This document shows positions 1 to 6,717 of a DNA stretch of 9,373 bases, one piece after another; the stretch's first letter is position 1; every line of letters begins with the position of its first letter. Origin of the DNA: Candidatus Methanomethylophilaceae archaeon (lineage in GTDB: Archaea; Thermoplasmatota; Thermoplasmata; Methanomassiliicoccales; Methanomethylophilaceae); contig JAFPVN010000018.1 of assembly GCA_017395275.1 (NCBI GenBank), positions 1 through 9,373 on the forward strand. The letters run 5' to 3'. The position numbers were made by a program, and so were the translations under genes. Under the pieces are notes generated by a model, which saw only the letters and a list, made by a program, of their open reading frames with translations, did no database searches and was not told where the DNA came from.

Positions 1-615
1 GGATCGTCCATCATGCCCCAGAAGAAGAACCCTGACATCACCGAGCTCATCAGGGGAAGGACCGGATCCGTGATCGGTACCTTGGTGAACATGCTGGTCA
101 TGGAGAAGGGGCTCCCGCTGTCGTATAACAGGGACCTGCAGGAGGACAAGCGCCCGCTGATGGATTCCATGGAGTCCCTGACGCAGAGCCTCACCATCCT
201 CGCACCTGTGATCTCTACTGCGAAGTTCAACAGGGAGCGCATGCGCGCTGCCGTCGAGACAGGATTCATCAACGCCACAGATCTGGCGGATTATCTCGTG
301 GTGAAGGGCGTGCCCTTCCGCGAGTCCCACGGCATCGTGGGTTCGGCCGTCAGGTACTGCATCGAGAACGGTAAGAAGCTCGAGGAGCTCTCCATCGACG
401 AGTTCAGGAAGTTCTCCGACAAGATAGGCGACGACGTCTACGACTCCATCACCATCGAGCAGTGCGTCGAGAGGAGGAACTCCATCGGAGGCACATCCTC
501 GGCATCCACCGACGAGCAGATGCTCCTGGTCATACAGGCGCTCATGGCAAGGGAGGAGATCGTCCGTCAGGAGAACGAGATCCTCGAGAGGTGCTGGAAC
601 GAGCTTCTGGCATGA
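1..615 (+). CDS. argH: Argininosuccinate lyase, C-terminal part (5' end outside window)
   Basis: Last enzyme of arginine biosynthesis: cleaves argininosuccinate to arginine and fumarate in the cytoplasm. The frame is open from base 1, and the first residues read GSSIMPQKKNPD, the signature of the fumarase/aspartase/argininosuccinate lyase superfamily, whose mobile loop carries the catalytic serine. It is followed by KGLPLSYNRDLQEDK, a stretch typical of argininosuccinate lyase within that superfamily. The 204 visible residues are about the C-terminal 45% of a normal protein of roughly 460 residues; the N-terminal domain lies upstream of the window. The C-terminal region has GTSSASTDEQ followed by a long final helix and ends at a TGA. 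The next gene is 78 bases downstream, with a T-run at 635-639 that may end this transcript. No frameshift is seen. Identification is firm; only the missing 5' end is unknown. Confidence 0.96.
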   Translation, partial: GSSIMPQKKNPDITELIRGRTGSVIGTLVNMLVMEKGLPLSYNRDLQEDKRPLMDSMESLTQSLTILAPVISTAKFNRERMRAAVETGFINATDLADYLVVKGVPFRESHGIVGSAVRYCIENGKKLEELSIDEFRKFSDKIGDDVYDSITIEQCVERRNSIGGTSSASTDEQMLLVIQALMAREEIVRQENEILERCWNELLA

Positions 616-634
616 AAACCCCTTAATTTACCAG

Positions 635-680
635 TTTTTAGGTTATTAGGTCGGTCAAACATATTCGACATACCTAAATA
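635..680. promoter_or_regulatory. Probable metalloregulator operator upstream of the dtxR-feoA/feoB operon
   Basis: Two direct copies of TTAGGT (638-643 and 646-651) and one inverted copy, ACCTAA (672-677), lie in the 78-base gap before the regulator gene. The outer pair extends to TTTAGGT (637-643) and ACCTAAA (672-678). The first copy reads TTAGGTTAT, matching eight of nine bases of the left half of the DtxR/IdeR consensus TTAGGTTAG; the right half of that consensus is not preserved beside it. Placement directly before a DtxR-family gene suggests autoregulation by iron or manganese (inference). The transcription start cannot be fixed: TTAATTTA at 623-630 and ACATATTC at 660-667 are both possible TATA elements. 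The T-run at 635-639 could also serve as the argH terminator. Confidence 0.5.
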
Positions 681-693
681 TCGGTAGTTGGAT

Positions 694-1359
694 ATGCTGG
701 ACGTGGGGAACGACAGCCGCGAAGACTATCTTATCAACATACTGCGCCTCTCGGAGGGCGGTACAGCAGTCGGAACGTCCGCATTGGCCGATTACATGGG
801 AGTATCCCCCGGCAGCGTGACCGAGATGCTGAAGGTCCTGAAGAGGGAAGGATACGTCAACTACGAGAAGTACCGCGGCGTCAGTCTCACGGAATCCGGA
901 TACAGGATCGCCAGGGACCTCAGGAGGAAGCACCACATCATGGAGCGCTTCCTGACCAACGTCCTCGACATGGACAAGGACAACGCCCACGAACAGGCCC
1001 ACATCATGGAGCATGCGATCTCCAACGACGCGGCGGAGAGGATCTGCCGCATAACGGGGACCAACGTCGATCCCGACTGCGCCACCTGCACGGACCCCTG
1101 CACGGATTCCGTCAGTCCGGTGTCGATCAGCATATCCGTCGTGGAGATGAAGGTCGGCGATTCGGGTATCATCTCCTATCTGTCCACGGAGGACGGTTCC
1201 GTCGCCAGGAAACTGATCTCGATGGGATTCGTCCCCGGCAGGGAGGTGGAGCTAACGTCCGTCGTATCCGAGAAGGGGGCCCGCGTCATCCGTCTGGGAG
1301 ATGCCACATTGGCCCTGGACAGGAACATGGCATCAGCCATCTTCGTGGACGTCAGGTGA
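694..1359 (+). CDS. DtxR/MntR-family metal-dependent repressor with C-terminal FeoA domain
   Basis: Predicted metal-sensing transcriptional repressor of the feo operon. Residues about 5-62 form the winged helix (VGTSALADYMGVSPGSVTEMLKVL), and residues 63-115 the metal-binding dimerisation domain (KHHIMERFL, then AHEQAHIMEH). Residues about 147-221 are a FeoA/SH3-like domain (VEMKVGDSGIIS, then ARKLISMGFVPGREVEL). By remembered alignment the ligand set is mixed: Asp11 matches MntR Asp8, while His103 sits where DtxR has Cys102 and MntR has Glu99; Glu106 and His107 are retained. The linker has a cysteine cluster (Cys129, Cys132, Cys136, with Cys118 nearby). I chose the ATG; an in-frame TTG at 688 would add two residues, and neither has a strong ribosome site. 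feoB starts 4 bases after the stop, so the two are almost surely cotranscribed. The family is certain; the metal sensed is not. Confidence 0.92.
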   Translation: MLDVGNDSREDYLINILRLSEGGTAVGTSALADYMGVSPGSVTEMLKVLKREGYVNYEKYRGVSLTESGYRIARDLRRKHHIMERFLTNVLDMDKDNAHEQAHIMEHAISNDAAERICRITGTNVDPDCATCTDPCTDSVSPVSISISVVEMKVGDSGIISYLSTEDGSVARKLISMGFVPGREVELTSVVSEKGARVIRLGDATLALDRNMASAIFVDVR

Positions 1360-1360
1360 T
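1354..1360 (+). promoter_or_regulatory. Shine-Dalgarno site that decides the feoB start
   Basis: AGGTGAT is an exact match to the archaeal anti-Shine-Dalgarno complement. It sits 3 bases before the GTG at 1364 and overlaps the stop codon of the upstream regulator gene. It supports GTG 1364 over the more upstream ATG at 1301 (inside the regulator gene) and over the ATG at 1385, which would leave almost no residues before the P-loop. The overlap suggests translational coupling between regulator and transporter. Confidence 0.7.
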
Positions 1361-1363
1361 TCC

Positions 1364-3277
1364 GTGAGGACGATACAGGTATCGATGATCGGTCAGCCCA
1401 ACGTGGGCAAGTCCTCGCTCTTCTCCAGGCTTACAGGTATCGGGGTCATCTCATCCAACTATCCGGGCACCACGGTGGAGTTCGACGAGGCGACGGTCAC
1501 GATGGATGACGTCACTCTGCACTTCCACGACCTGCCTGGCACATACAGTCTCTATGCCAATTCCGACGACGAGAAGGTCGTCATGGACATGCTTCGCGAT
1601 TCGGAGAACGACGTCATCCTCGTCGTCGCCGACAGCACCAATCTCGAGTCCAGTCTCGTGCTCACCATAGAGGTATCGGAACTCGGTATACCCGTCATCG
1701 TCGCTCTGAATAAATACGATATAGCATCGAGGAGATACGACGTCGACATCGACGGTCTCAGCAGGGTGCTGGGCGTTCCGGTCGTCCCCGTGTCCTCCAA
1801 GACGGGGGAAGGGGTTAGCGACCTCCTGCACGCGATCGCAGGGGGTTCCGCGAAGGTATCCGATTACAGGGTGATGTACGACGGTCACGTCCTCAAGTAC
1901 GTCGAGGAGCTGATGCGCATCGACCCCACCATAACCTGGGGACAGGCCATCAAGCTGCTGGAGGGTATCGACCTCAGGATCGATTCGGTATCGCAGGAGG
2001 TGAAGGACCGCATATCGGAGATGTCGGAGGAGTTCATCGGCATCCATAAGGAGCCGATGAACATGCACCTCGCCCGCGACAGGTACGGGGATGCCCACAT
2101 CATCGTCATGGAGGTCATGGTCAGGAAGCAGACCGAACCCTCCCGCAAGGACCGTATCTCGGAGATGACGATCAACCCGTCCACGGGAATACCGATACTC
2201 ATCGCGGTGTTCCTCGCGGTGTTCGGGATACTCATATTCGTAGGGGATCTCCTGGCGACGCTCGTCGACGATGCCTATGTCGCAGTCGTCGGCAGTGCCC
2301 TCGCCGATTTCGGATACTCCGCCGGCGGAGAGCTCGGAGAAGCCATATTCACAGGTATCGACAGCAGCATTTCCGCCATACTGGGTCTTGTGATCCCCTA
2401 CATCATGCTGTTCTACATCCTGTTGGGTGTCCTGGAGGATACGGGATACCTTCCGAGGGCCGTCGTACTGCTCGACAGGAGCATGCACCGCCTCGGTATC
2501 CACGGGAACGGCTTCATCCCGATGATGGTAGGATTCGGATGCAACGTGCCCGCCGTCATGGCCACGAGAGTGATCCGTTCGAGGAGGGAGAGGCTGATCC
2601 TGTGCACCATCATCTGCATGGCGATCCCCTGCTCCGCGCAGCTGGCAACGATCACCGGTGTCACGGGCAAGTATGCGGGTGCCGTCTGGGTGCTGGCGAT
2701 CTTTGCCATCCTGATAGCATTGGGATTCTTCTCCGGATGTATCCTCAACAGATTCCTGAAGTACGAACCGTCCAATCTGGCCATGGAGCTGCCCGAGCTC
2801 CAGACCCAGTCGGTCCGCAACATCCTCAAGAAGACATGGCTGAGGATCAGCGACTTCTTTAAACTGGCCGTTCCGCTGCTCATAGTCGGCAGCATAATAA
2901 TCGAGCTCCTGGTGCATTACGACCTTCTCGACAGCATCGTCGAGCCCATGTCGTGGCTCACCGTCACCCTTCTGGGCCTTCCCGCCGTCACCATCATAGC
3001 GTTCATCGCGGGCATCCTCAGGAAGGAGATGTCCTACGGGATGCTGGTCATCCTGGCAGCATCGGTCGGCATAGAGGACATCACGCTGTTCATGACCGCG
3101 CAGCAGTTCATCGTGTTCGGTATCGTCATGTCCATCTACATCCCCTGTCTCGCCACCATGACTGCGATGTACAGGGAGCTGGGGGCCAAGGACACCGTAC
3201 TCGTTTCCCTTGCATCCATGACCGTCGCCGTCGTCATCGGGTCGATCTTCAACCTCGTCCTGTCGGCCTTCATGTGA
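1364..3277 (+). CDS. feoB: Ferrous iron transport protein B (GTPase-coupled Fe2+ permease)
   Basis: Cytoplasmic-membrane Fe2+ importer with an N-terminal G-protein domain. With the GTG start it has 637 residues. All five G motifs are present: G1 GQPNVGKS (10-17), G2 PGTT (34-37), G3 DLPG (56-59), G4 NKYD (116-119) and G5 SSKTG (144-148). A helical GDI-like spacer covers about 165-260. The membrane part starts near 275 and holds two inverted gate regions: the first with LEDTGYLPRA (357-366) and GFGCNVPA (390-397), the second with IPCSAQ (421-426) and ILRKEMSYG (551-559). Cys393, Cys423 and Cys595 fall where the three proposed pore cysteines of bacterial FeoB lie (alignment from memory). The protein ends soon after its last helix, so it is shorter than the roughly 770-residue enterobacterial form. 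FeoA is supplied by the preceding fused gene, and no feoC is seen. Confidence 0.96.
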   Translation: MRTIQVSMIGQPNVGKSSLFSRLTGIGVISSNYPGTTVEFDEATVTMDDVTLHFHDLPGTYSLYANSDDEKVVMDMLRDSENDVILVVADSTNLESSLVLTIEVSELGIPVIVALNKYDIASRRYDVDIDGLSRVLGVPVVPVSSKTGEGVSDLLHAIAGGSAKVSDYRVMYDGHVLKYVEELMRIDPTITWGQAIKLLEGIDLRIDSVSQEVKDRISEMSEEFIGIHKEPMNMHLARDRYGDAHIIVMEVMVRKQTEPSRKDRISEMTINPSTGIPILIAVFLAVFGILIFVGDLLATLVDDAYVAVVGSALADFGYSAGGELGEAIFTGIDSSISAILGLVIPYIMLFYILLGVLEDTGYLPRAVVLLDRSMHRLGIHGNGFIPMMVGFGCNVPAVMATRVIRSRRERLILCTIICMAIPCSAQLATITGVTGKYAGAVWVLAIFAILIALGFFSGCILNRFLKYEPSNLAMELPELQTQSVRNILKKTWLRISDFFKLAVPLLIVGSIIIELLVHYDLLDSIVEPMSWLTVTLLGLPAVTIIAFIAGILRKEMSYGMLVILAASVGIEDITLFMTAQQFIVFGIVMSIYIPCLATMTAMYRELGAKDTVLVSLASMTVAVVIGSIFNLVLSAFM

Positions 3278-3561
3278 TCCTTCGACGGCCCCCTGAGAGG
3301 CCGCAGGACCAGCTATCTGTGTCTCTATGCCTCTGTATGGCGACCGGGATGTATCGATGACCATACCGTCCTTTGCATCGCCATTGCATGATCATGCAGG
3401 TACAATCATCAGCCTTGACGGTGTCGATAGATGCCATACAGCAAGCATGAAAAGGGGGTTCAGAAACCCGATATCTGGCTCATGCCGTTCCAAGCGTCAG
3501 GGGACACTGTATGAACGTAGCTATAAATGAAAAGTGAAGGGGCCGAAGCCCCGTTAAAGGT
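3278..3561. other. Gene-poor gap between convergent feoB and hppA
   Basis: I see no convincing gene in these 284 bases; the longest frame (3327-3530, +) has no ribosome site and no recognisable product. Structure present: hairpin CGGCC/GGCCG (3286-3303, 8-base loop) just after the feoB stop; a perfect 14-bp palindrome TGCATGATCATGCA (3385-3398); hairpin GGGTT-CAGA-AACCC (3456-3469); a TATA-like GCTATAAATG (3520-3529); and the hppA terminator hairpin (3539-3552). The first hairpin could mark the feoB 3' end but lacks a clear T-tract. A small RNA cannot be excluded. Confidence 0.45.
3527..3552 (-). terminator. hppA transcription terminator with UUCG tetraloop hairpin
   Basis: On the minus strand, 9 bases after the hppA stop, the sequence reads GGGGC-TTCG-GCCCC (3552 to 3539). 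This is a perfect 5-bp GC stem closed by a cUUCGg tetraloop, among the most stable RNA loops known. It is followed by TTCACTTTTCAT, a T-rich tract of the kind archaeal RNA polymerase terminates on. Position and orientation fit the end of the hppA transcript. Confidence 0.7.
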
Positions 3562-5754
3562 TTAGATCACGAACAGGATAGCTGTGACCAGACAGATGGT
3601 GGACAGCAGCTTGACCAGAACGTGGATCGAAGGTCCTGCGGTGTCCTTGAACGGATCTCCGACAGTGTCTCCGACGACGGCCGCCGCGTGTGCGGGCGAC
3701 TTCTTTCCGCCGTGGTGTCCCTCTTCGATGTACTTCTTGGCGTTGTCCCAAGCTCCTCCTCCGTTGTTGAGGAAGTTGGCCATCAGGATACCGACGATGG
3801 TTGCGACCATGATCAGTCCGCCGACGGCGTAGGGTGCGACGTACTGGAAGTCCTCGGGGAGTGCGTACCTGTAGAGGAGTCCGAAGACGACGGGCACGAG
3901 GATGGGCAGGAGTGCGGGCACGATCATCTGCCTGAGAGCAGACTTGGTCGCGATGTCGACGCAGCGTCCGTACTCGGGCTCCTTCTCTCCGGCCATGATC
4001 TTTCCGTCCTTGAACTGCTCGCGGACCTCCTGGACCATCTCTCCCGCTGCGGTACCGACCGCGCGGATGGCGAGGGATGCGAAGAAGAACACAAGTGCAG
4101 CACCTATGAGTCCTCCGACGAAGATCAGGGGGTCACCGAGGACGACCTGACCCATCTCGACGAGGATGCTGGTGTGGTAGTGCTCTCCGACGATCTCGAA
4201 GAACGCTGCGAACAGCAGGAATGCTGCCAGAGCGGCAGAGGACATTGCGTATCCCTTGGTGAGTGCCTTGGTGGTGTTACCGACTGCGTCGAGCTTGTCG
4301 GTCCTGTTCCTGACCTCCTCGGGCTGGTTGGACATCTCCGCGATTCCGCCTGCGTTGTCGGTGATGGGTCCGAAGGTGTCCTCAGCGAGGATGAATGCGG
4401 ACGAAGCGAGCATGGAGACGGTTGCGATAGCGGTTCCGTAGAGACCGAGGGTCGCGTTTCCGCCCTCGATGGAGTAGAATCCGAGGAGGTAGGTAGCGAC
4501 GATCGCGATACCGATGCAGACGACCGGGATGACGGTGGACTCGAGACCGACGGACAGACCCATGATGACGTTGGTGGCGGGTCCGGACTCGGACTGGTCT
4601 GCGATGGTCTGAACGGGCTTGTGGTCACCGGTGTAGTACTGTGTAACATATACCACAACGAGACCGAGTGCGATTCCGACGCATCCTGCGATGGCGAACA
4701 TGTACCACTTGATCTCCTGTCCGCCGAAGAAGGCGGTGATCGCCTCGTCCTTGAGCAGCCAGTAGCACGAGAAGATCATCGTGACGATGACAAGTGCCAT
4801 GGTGACGTAGTAACCGAGGTTGAGCGCCTTGATGACGTCGCCGTTCTCGTCGCTGAGGCGGACGGTGAAGATTCCGATGATGGAAGCAAGGAGTCCGAAC
4901 GCCATGATGACGAGGGGGAGGTAGATGAAGTTGAATGTGAAGCCTGCTGCGAGGTTGACGACTGCGAGACCGATGACCATCGAACCGATGATCTCTGCCG
5001 CGGTGGACTCGAAGATATCGGCTCCACGTCCGGCACAGTCTCCGACGTTGTCACCGACGAGGTCGGCGATGACTGCGGGGTTCCTGGGGTCGTCCTCAGG
5101 GATTCCTGCCTCGACCTTTCCGACGAGATCCGCACCGACATCTGCTGCCTTGGTGTAGATTCCTCCTCCGAGCTGAGCGAACAGGGCTGCCATGGATGCA
5201 CCGAATGCGAATCCGACGACTGAGTGGAGTGTGAGTGTCATGGTGTCGCACCATGCACTGTAGATGAAGAACACGAGGAAAAGTCCTGCAAGAGAGAGGA
5301 CGGAGACGGCGAGACCGGAGACGGCTCCGCCGCGGAAGGATGTCTGGAAGGCCTCGCCGAGCGAGCGCCTGGCTGCCGCGGAGGTCCTGATGTTGGAGTT
5401 GACCGAGACCTTCATTCCGATGAAGCCGGAGAGGATCGAGCATCCAGCACCGAGGATGAACGCGATTGCCACTTTGTAGTTGAGGTAGTCTTCGAAGTCC
5501 TTGACCGCGAATCCTACGATAGCGATGATAACTGCGATGACGACTGCAATTATTCCGATCGTCTTGTACTGCCTTGCGAGGTAGGCCATTGCACCTTCCT
5601 CGATCTTGTCGGAGATCGCCTGCATCTCGGGGGTTCCCTTATCCTTGGAGAACACCTGCCTGAAGAACAGGAAAGCAACGACAAGAGCAACAACAGCAGC
5701 GATAGGGACGATGAACAGCAGATTGTCACCTGTGAACTCTACCATATCTGACAT
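3562..5754 (-). CDS. hppA: K+-independent H+-translocating membrane pyrophosphatase
   Basis: Integral membrane pump that hydrolyses pyrophosphate and moves protons outward. The 730-residue length and roughly 16 hydrophobic segments fit the family. Conserved blocks include GAMAYLARQYKT (54-65), the substrate-binding loop TKAADVGADLVGK (201-213) with EDDPRNPA and DLVGDNVGD (231-239), the second Asp block EDTFGPITDNAGG (458-470), and the C-terminal GDTVGDPFKDTAGP. In GNTTKALTKG (492-501) the residue after GNTT is Lys496 and the +3 residue is Thr499. The K+-dependent, often Na+-pumping, group has Ala and Gly/Ala there, so this is the K+-independent H+-pumping type by the established family rule. 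It is a single-gene transcript with its own promoter and terminator. A GGAG ribosome site precedes the ATG. Recycling of pyrophosphate from biosynthesis into ion gradient is its likely role. Confidence 0.97.
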   Translation of the reverse strand: MSDMVEFTGDNLLFIVPIAAVVALVVAFLFFRQVFSKDKGTPEMQAISDKIEEGAMAYLARQYKTIGIIAVVIAVIIAIVGFAVKDFEDYLNYKVAIAFILGAGCSILSGFIGMKVSVNSNIRTSAAARRSLGEAFQTSFRGGAVSGLAVSVLSLAGLFLVFFIYSAWCDTMTLTLHSVVGFAFGASMAALFAQLGGGIYTKAADVGADLVGKVEAGIPEDDPRNPAVIADLVGDNVGDCAGRGADIFESTAAEIIGSMVIGLAVVNLAAGFTFNFIYLPLVIMAFGLLASIIGIFTVRLSDENGDVIKALNLGYYVTMALVIVTMIFSCYWLLKDEAITAFFGGQEIKWYMFAIAGCVGIALGLVVVYVTQYYTGDHKPVQTIADQSESGPATNVIMGLSVGLESTVIPVVCIGIAIVATYLLGFYSIEGGNATLGLYGTAIATVSMLASSAFILAEDTFGPITDNAGGIAEMSNQPEEVRNRTDKLDAVGNTTKALTKGYAMSSAALAAFLLFAAFFEIVGEHYHTSILVEMGQVVLGDPLIFVGGLIGAALVFFFASLAIRAVGTAAGEMVQEVREQFKDGKIMAGEKEPEYGRCVDIATKSALRQMIVPALLPILVPVVFGLLYRYALPEDFQYVAPYAVGGLIMVATIVGILMANFLNNGGGAWDNAKKYIEEGHHGGKKSPAHAAAVVGDTVGDPFKDTAGPSIHVLVKLLSTICLVTAILFVI

Positions 5755-5808
5755 TGAGTATGCTCCTCTAATGTTGTTGGCGGGGCTATTAGGTAGTTAT
5801 ATAAAAAG
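5755..5808 (-). promoter_or_regulatory. hppA promoter and leader
   Basis: On the minus strand CTTTTTATATAA (5808-5797) is a good archaeal TATA box. Transcription would start about 25 bases further on, near 5777, giving a leader of roughly 23 bases. AGAGGAG (5769-5763) is the ribosome binding site, 8 bases before the ATG at 5754. Just upstream, outside the core, lies the AT palindrome TTATTATAATAA (5827-5838), of unknown meaning. Confidence 0.65.
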
Positions 5809-5858
5809 CATGCGGACAGTCCTATATTATTATAATAACGGGATGTGGACGTGCGGAT

Positions 5859-6359
5859 TCACTGGCCGTCCGTCATCTGCTTCATGATGTCCCTGAAGGT
5901 CCTGTCGACGTAGGCGAGCGATCCCTCCAGATCCGTGGATCTGGCACATCCTATCGCGATCATATACGTGAGGCAGGTGTTCGTCTCCCTGTAGGCCTGT
6001 ATCTCGTTCTCCTTCCCGTAGGTGGCGAGATGCTGCTGCAGGAGCGCATCCCTAAGCCCCTTCGACCTGGAGAACAGGGATTGGTAGTTCTCCTGCGTCA
6101 TGGAGCTTCCGTTCCCGAAGACAAGGACCCCTTCGGGCCTCCACTTGTCGGAAATGAGCGAGGCGTACCTCGCTACGGACTCTATCAGTCCGAGGTTGGC
6201 CTCCATACCCTTCGTGGGTTCCTCCCACGCTATGCAGTCGTGGGCCAATGCCATGACGATGTACGTCAGCGCATCGTCAAGGAACGGTTCCTCCTCCCTG
6301 ACGGCCTCGAGGTTGCGGTTCTCGAGCCTGAGCAGGTCGGCGAACTCCTCGAGTTCCAT
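5859..6359 (-). CDS. Hypothetical soluble protein, second gene of a two-gene operon
   Basis: I do not recognise this 166-residue protein. It has no signal peptide or membrane segment and appears mainly helical. It begins with an acidic amphipathic stretch (MELEEFADLLRLENRNL). Two more hydrophobic helices follow, about 30-45 (ALTYIVMALAHDCIAW) and 129-139 (LTYMIAIGCAR), with a central VLVFGNGSSMT (78-88). Cys42, Cys129 and Cys138 are present but not in a metal-binding spacing. The ATG lies 1 base after the stop of the upstream membrane-protein gene, with AGGGAC as ribosome site, so the two are expected to be cotranscribed and translationally coupled. Codon use and GC resemble the neighbours, which supports a real gene. 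Function is unknown; a role linked to the small membrane protein is only inferred from the pairing. Confidence 0.8.
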   Translation of the reverse strand: MELEEFADLLRLENRNLEAVREEEPFLDDALTYIVMALAHDCIAWEEPTKGMEANLGLIESVARYASLISDKWRPEGVLVFGNGSSMTQENYQSLFSRSKGLRDALLQQHLATYGKENEIQAYRETNTCLTYMIAIGCARSTDLEGSLAYVDRTFRDIMKQMTDGQ

Positions 6360-6360
6360 G

Positions 6361-6717
6361 TCAGTCCCTTTGGAAGCTGATGAAGAGCACGAGCGCTGCC
6401 GCGACGAACAGGCAGGCGACCACGGAGTACCACCATTCGAGGTCGGTGGCGAGGTTGACAGTACCGATGATGCCTATGACCGACAGGATAGTACCGTTGA
6501 CCATGTAGTAAGAAGCGGGGGACGGACCGATTCTGGAGGATCTAGGCATGAAGAACGAAGATACTACCAGATACGCGCCTATTATCAGGACGATGATGAA
6601 GGGCACTGCCCAGAACGTAACGTCCATGGCCTGCCAAACTATGATCGCAATCGCTATCGCCGCGATGATTATCGCGAGCAATATCCCTGATGTCCTAGCC
6701 CTGGTGTTCTCTGCCAT
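6361..6717 (-). CDS. Small hypothetical four-helix membrane protein
   Basis: A 118-residue protein with four predicted transmembrane segments: about 10-29 (GILLAIIIAAIAIAIIVW), 33-55 (VTFWAVPFIIVLIIGAYL), 70-90 (YMVNGTILSVIGIIGTV) and 93-113 (WWYSVVACLFVAAALVLF). The N-terminus is short and basic (MAENTRARTSG), and a basic loop PRSSRIG lies between helices 2 and 3. The longer in-frame ATG at 6759 would add 14 residues. I prefer 6717 because it has a good ribosome site (AGAGGG, 5 bases upstream) and because the TATA-like GATATAT at 6780-6774 places the transcription start near 6750, downstream of that ATG. I recognise no family with confidence. It heads the two-gene operon with the soluble protein that follows after a single base. 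Confidence 0.82.
   Translation of the reverse strand: MAENTRARTSGILLAIIIAAIAIAIIVWQAMDVTFWAVPFIIVLIIGAYLVVSSFFMPRSSRIGPSPASYYMVNGTILSVIGIIGTVNLATDLEWWYSVVACLFVAAALVLFISFQRD

Noticed and set aside
1451..3364. Long minus-strand open frame (637 codons) opposite feoB
   Set aside because: It is rich in Asp, His, Arg and Gly with no family resemblance, as expected for the antisense of a high-GC gene; feoB on the other strand has every family motif.
3399..3412. TGATGA-like C box on the minus strand suggesting a C/D box guide RNA
   Set aside because: No matching D box or terminal stem could be found at suitable spacing.
3327..3530. Possible 67-residue protein in the feoB-hppA gap
   Set aside because: No ribosome site, no recognisable features, and the codon pattern is unlike neighbouring genes; most likely a chance frame.
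3622..5223. Long plus-strand open frame (533 codons) opposite hppA
   Set aside because: Extremely Asp/Glu/Val/Gly-rich antisense shadow of the pyrophosphatase; no ribosome site, no domain.
5787..5794. TATTAGGT near the hppA transcription start, identical to eight bases (644-651) of the iron-operon operator
   Set aside because: A single half-site without an inverted partner nearby; easily due to chance in an AT-rich leader, and no reason is known for iron control of hppA.
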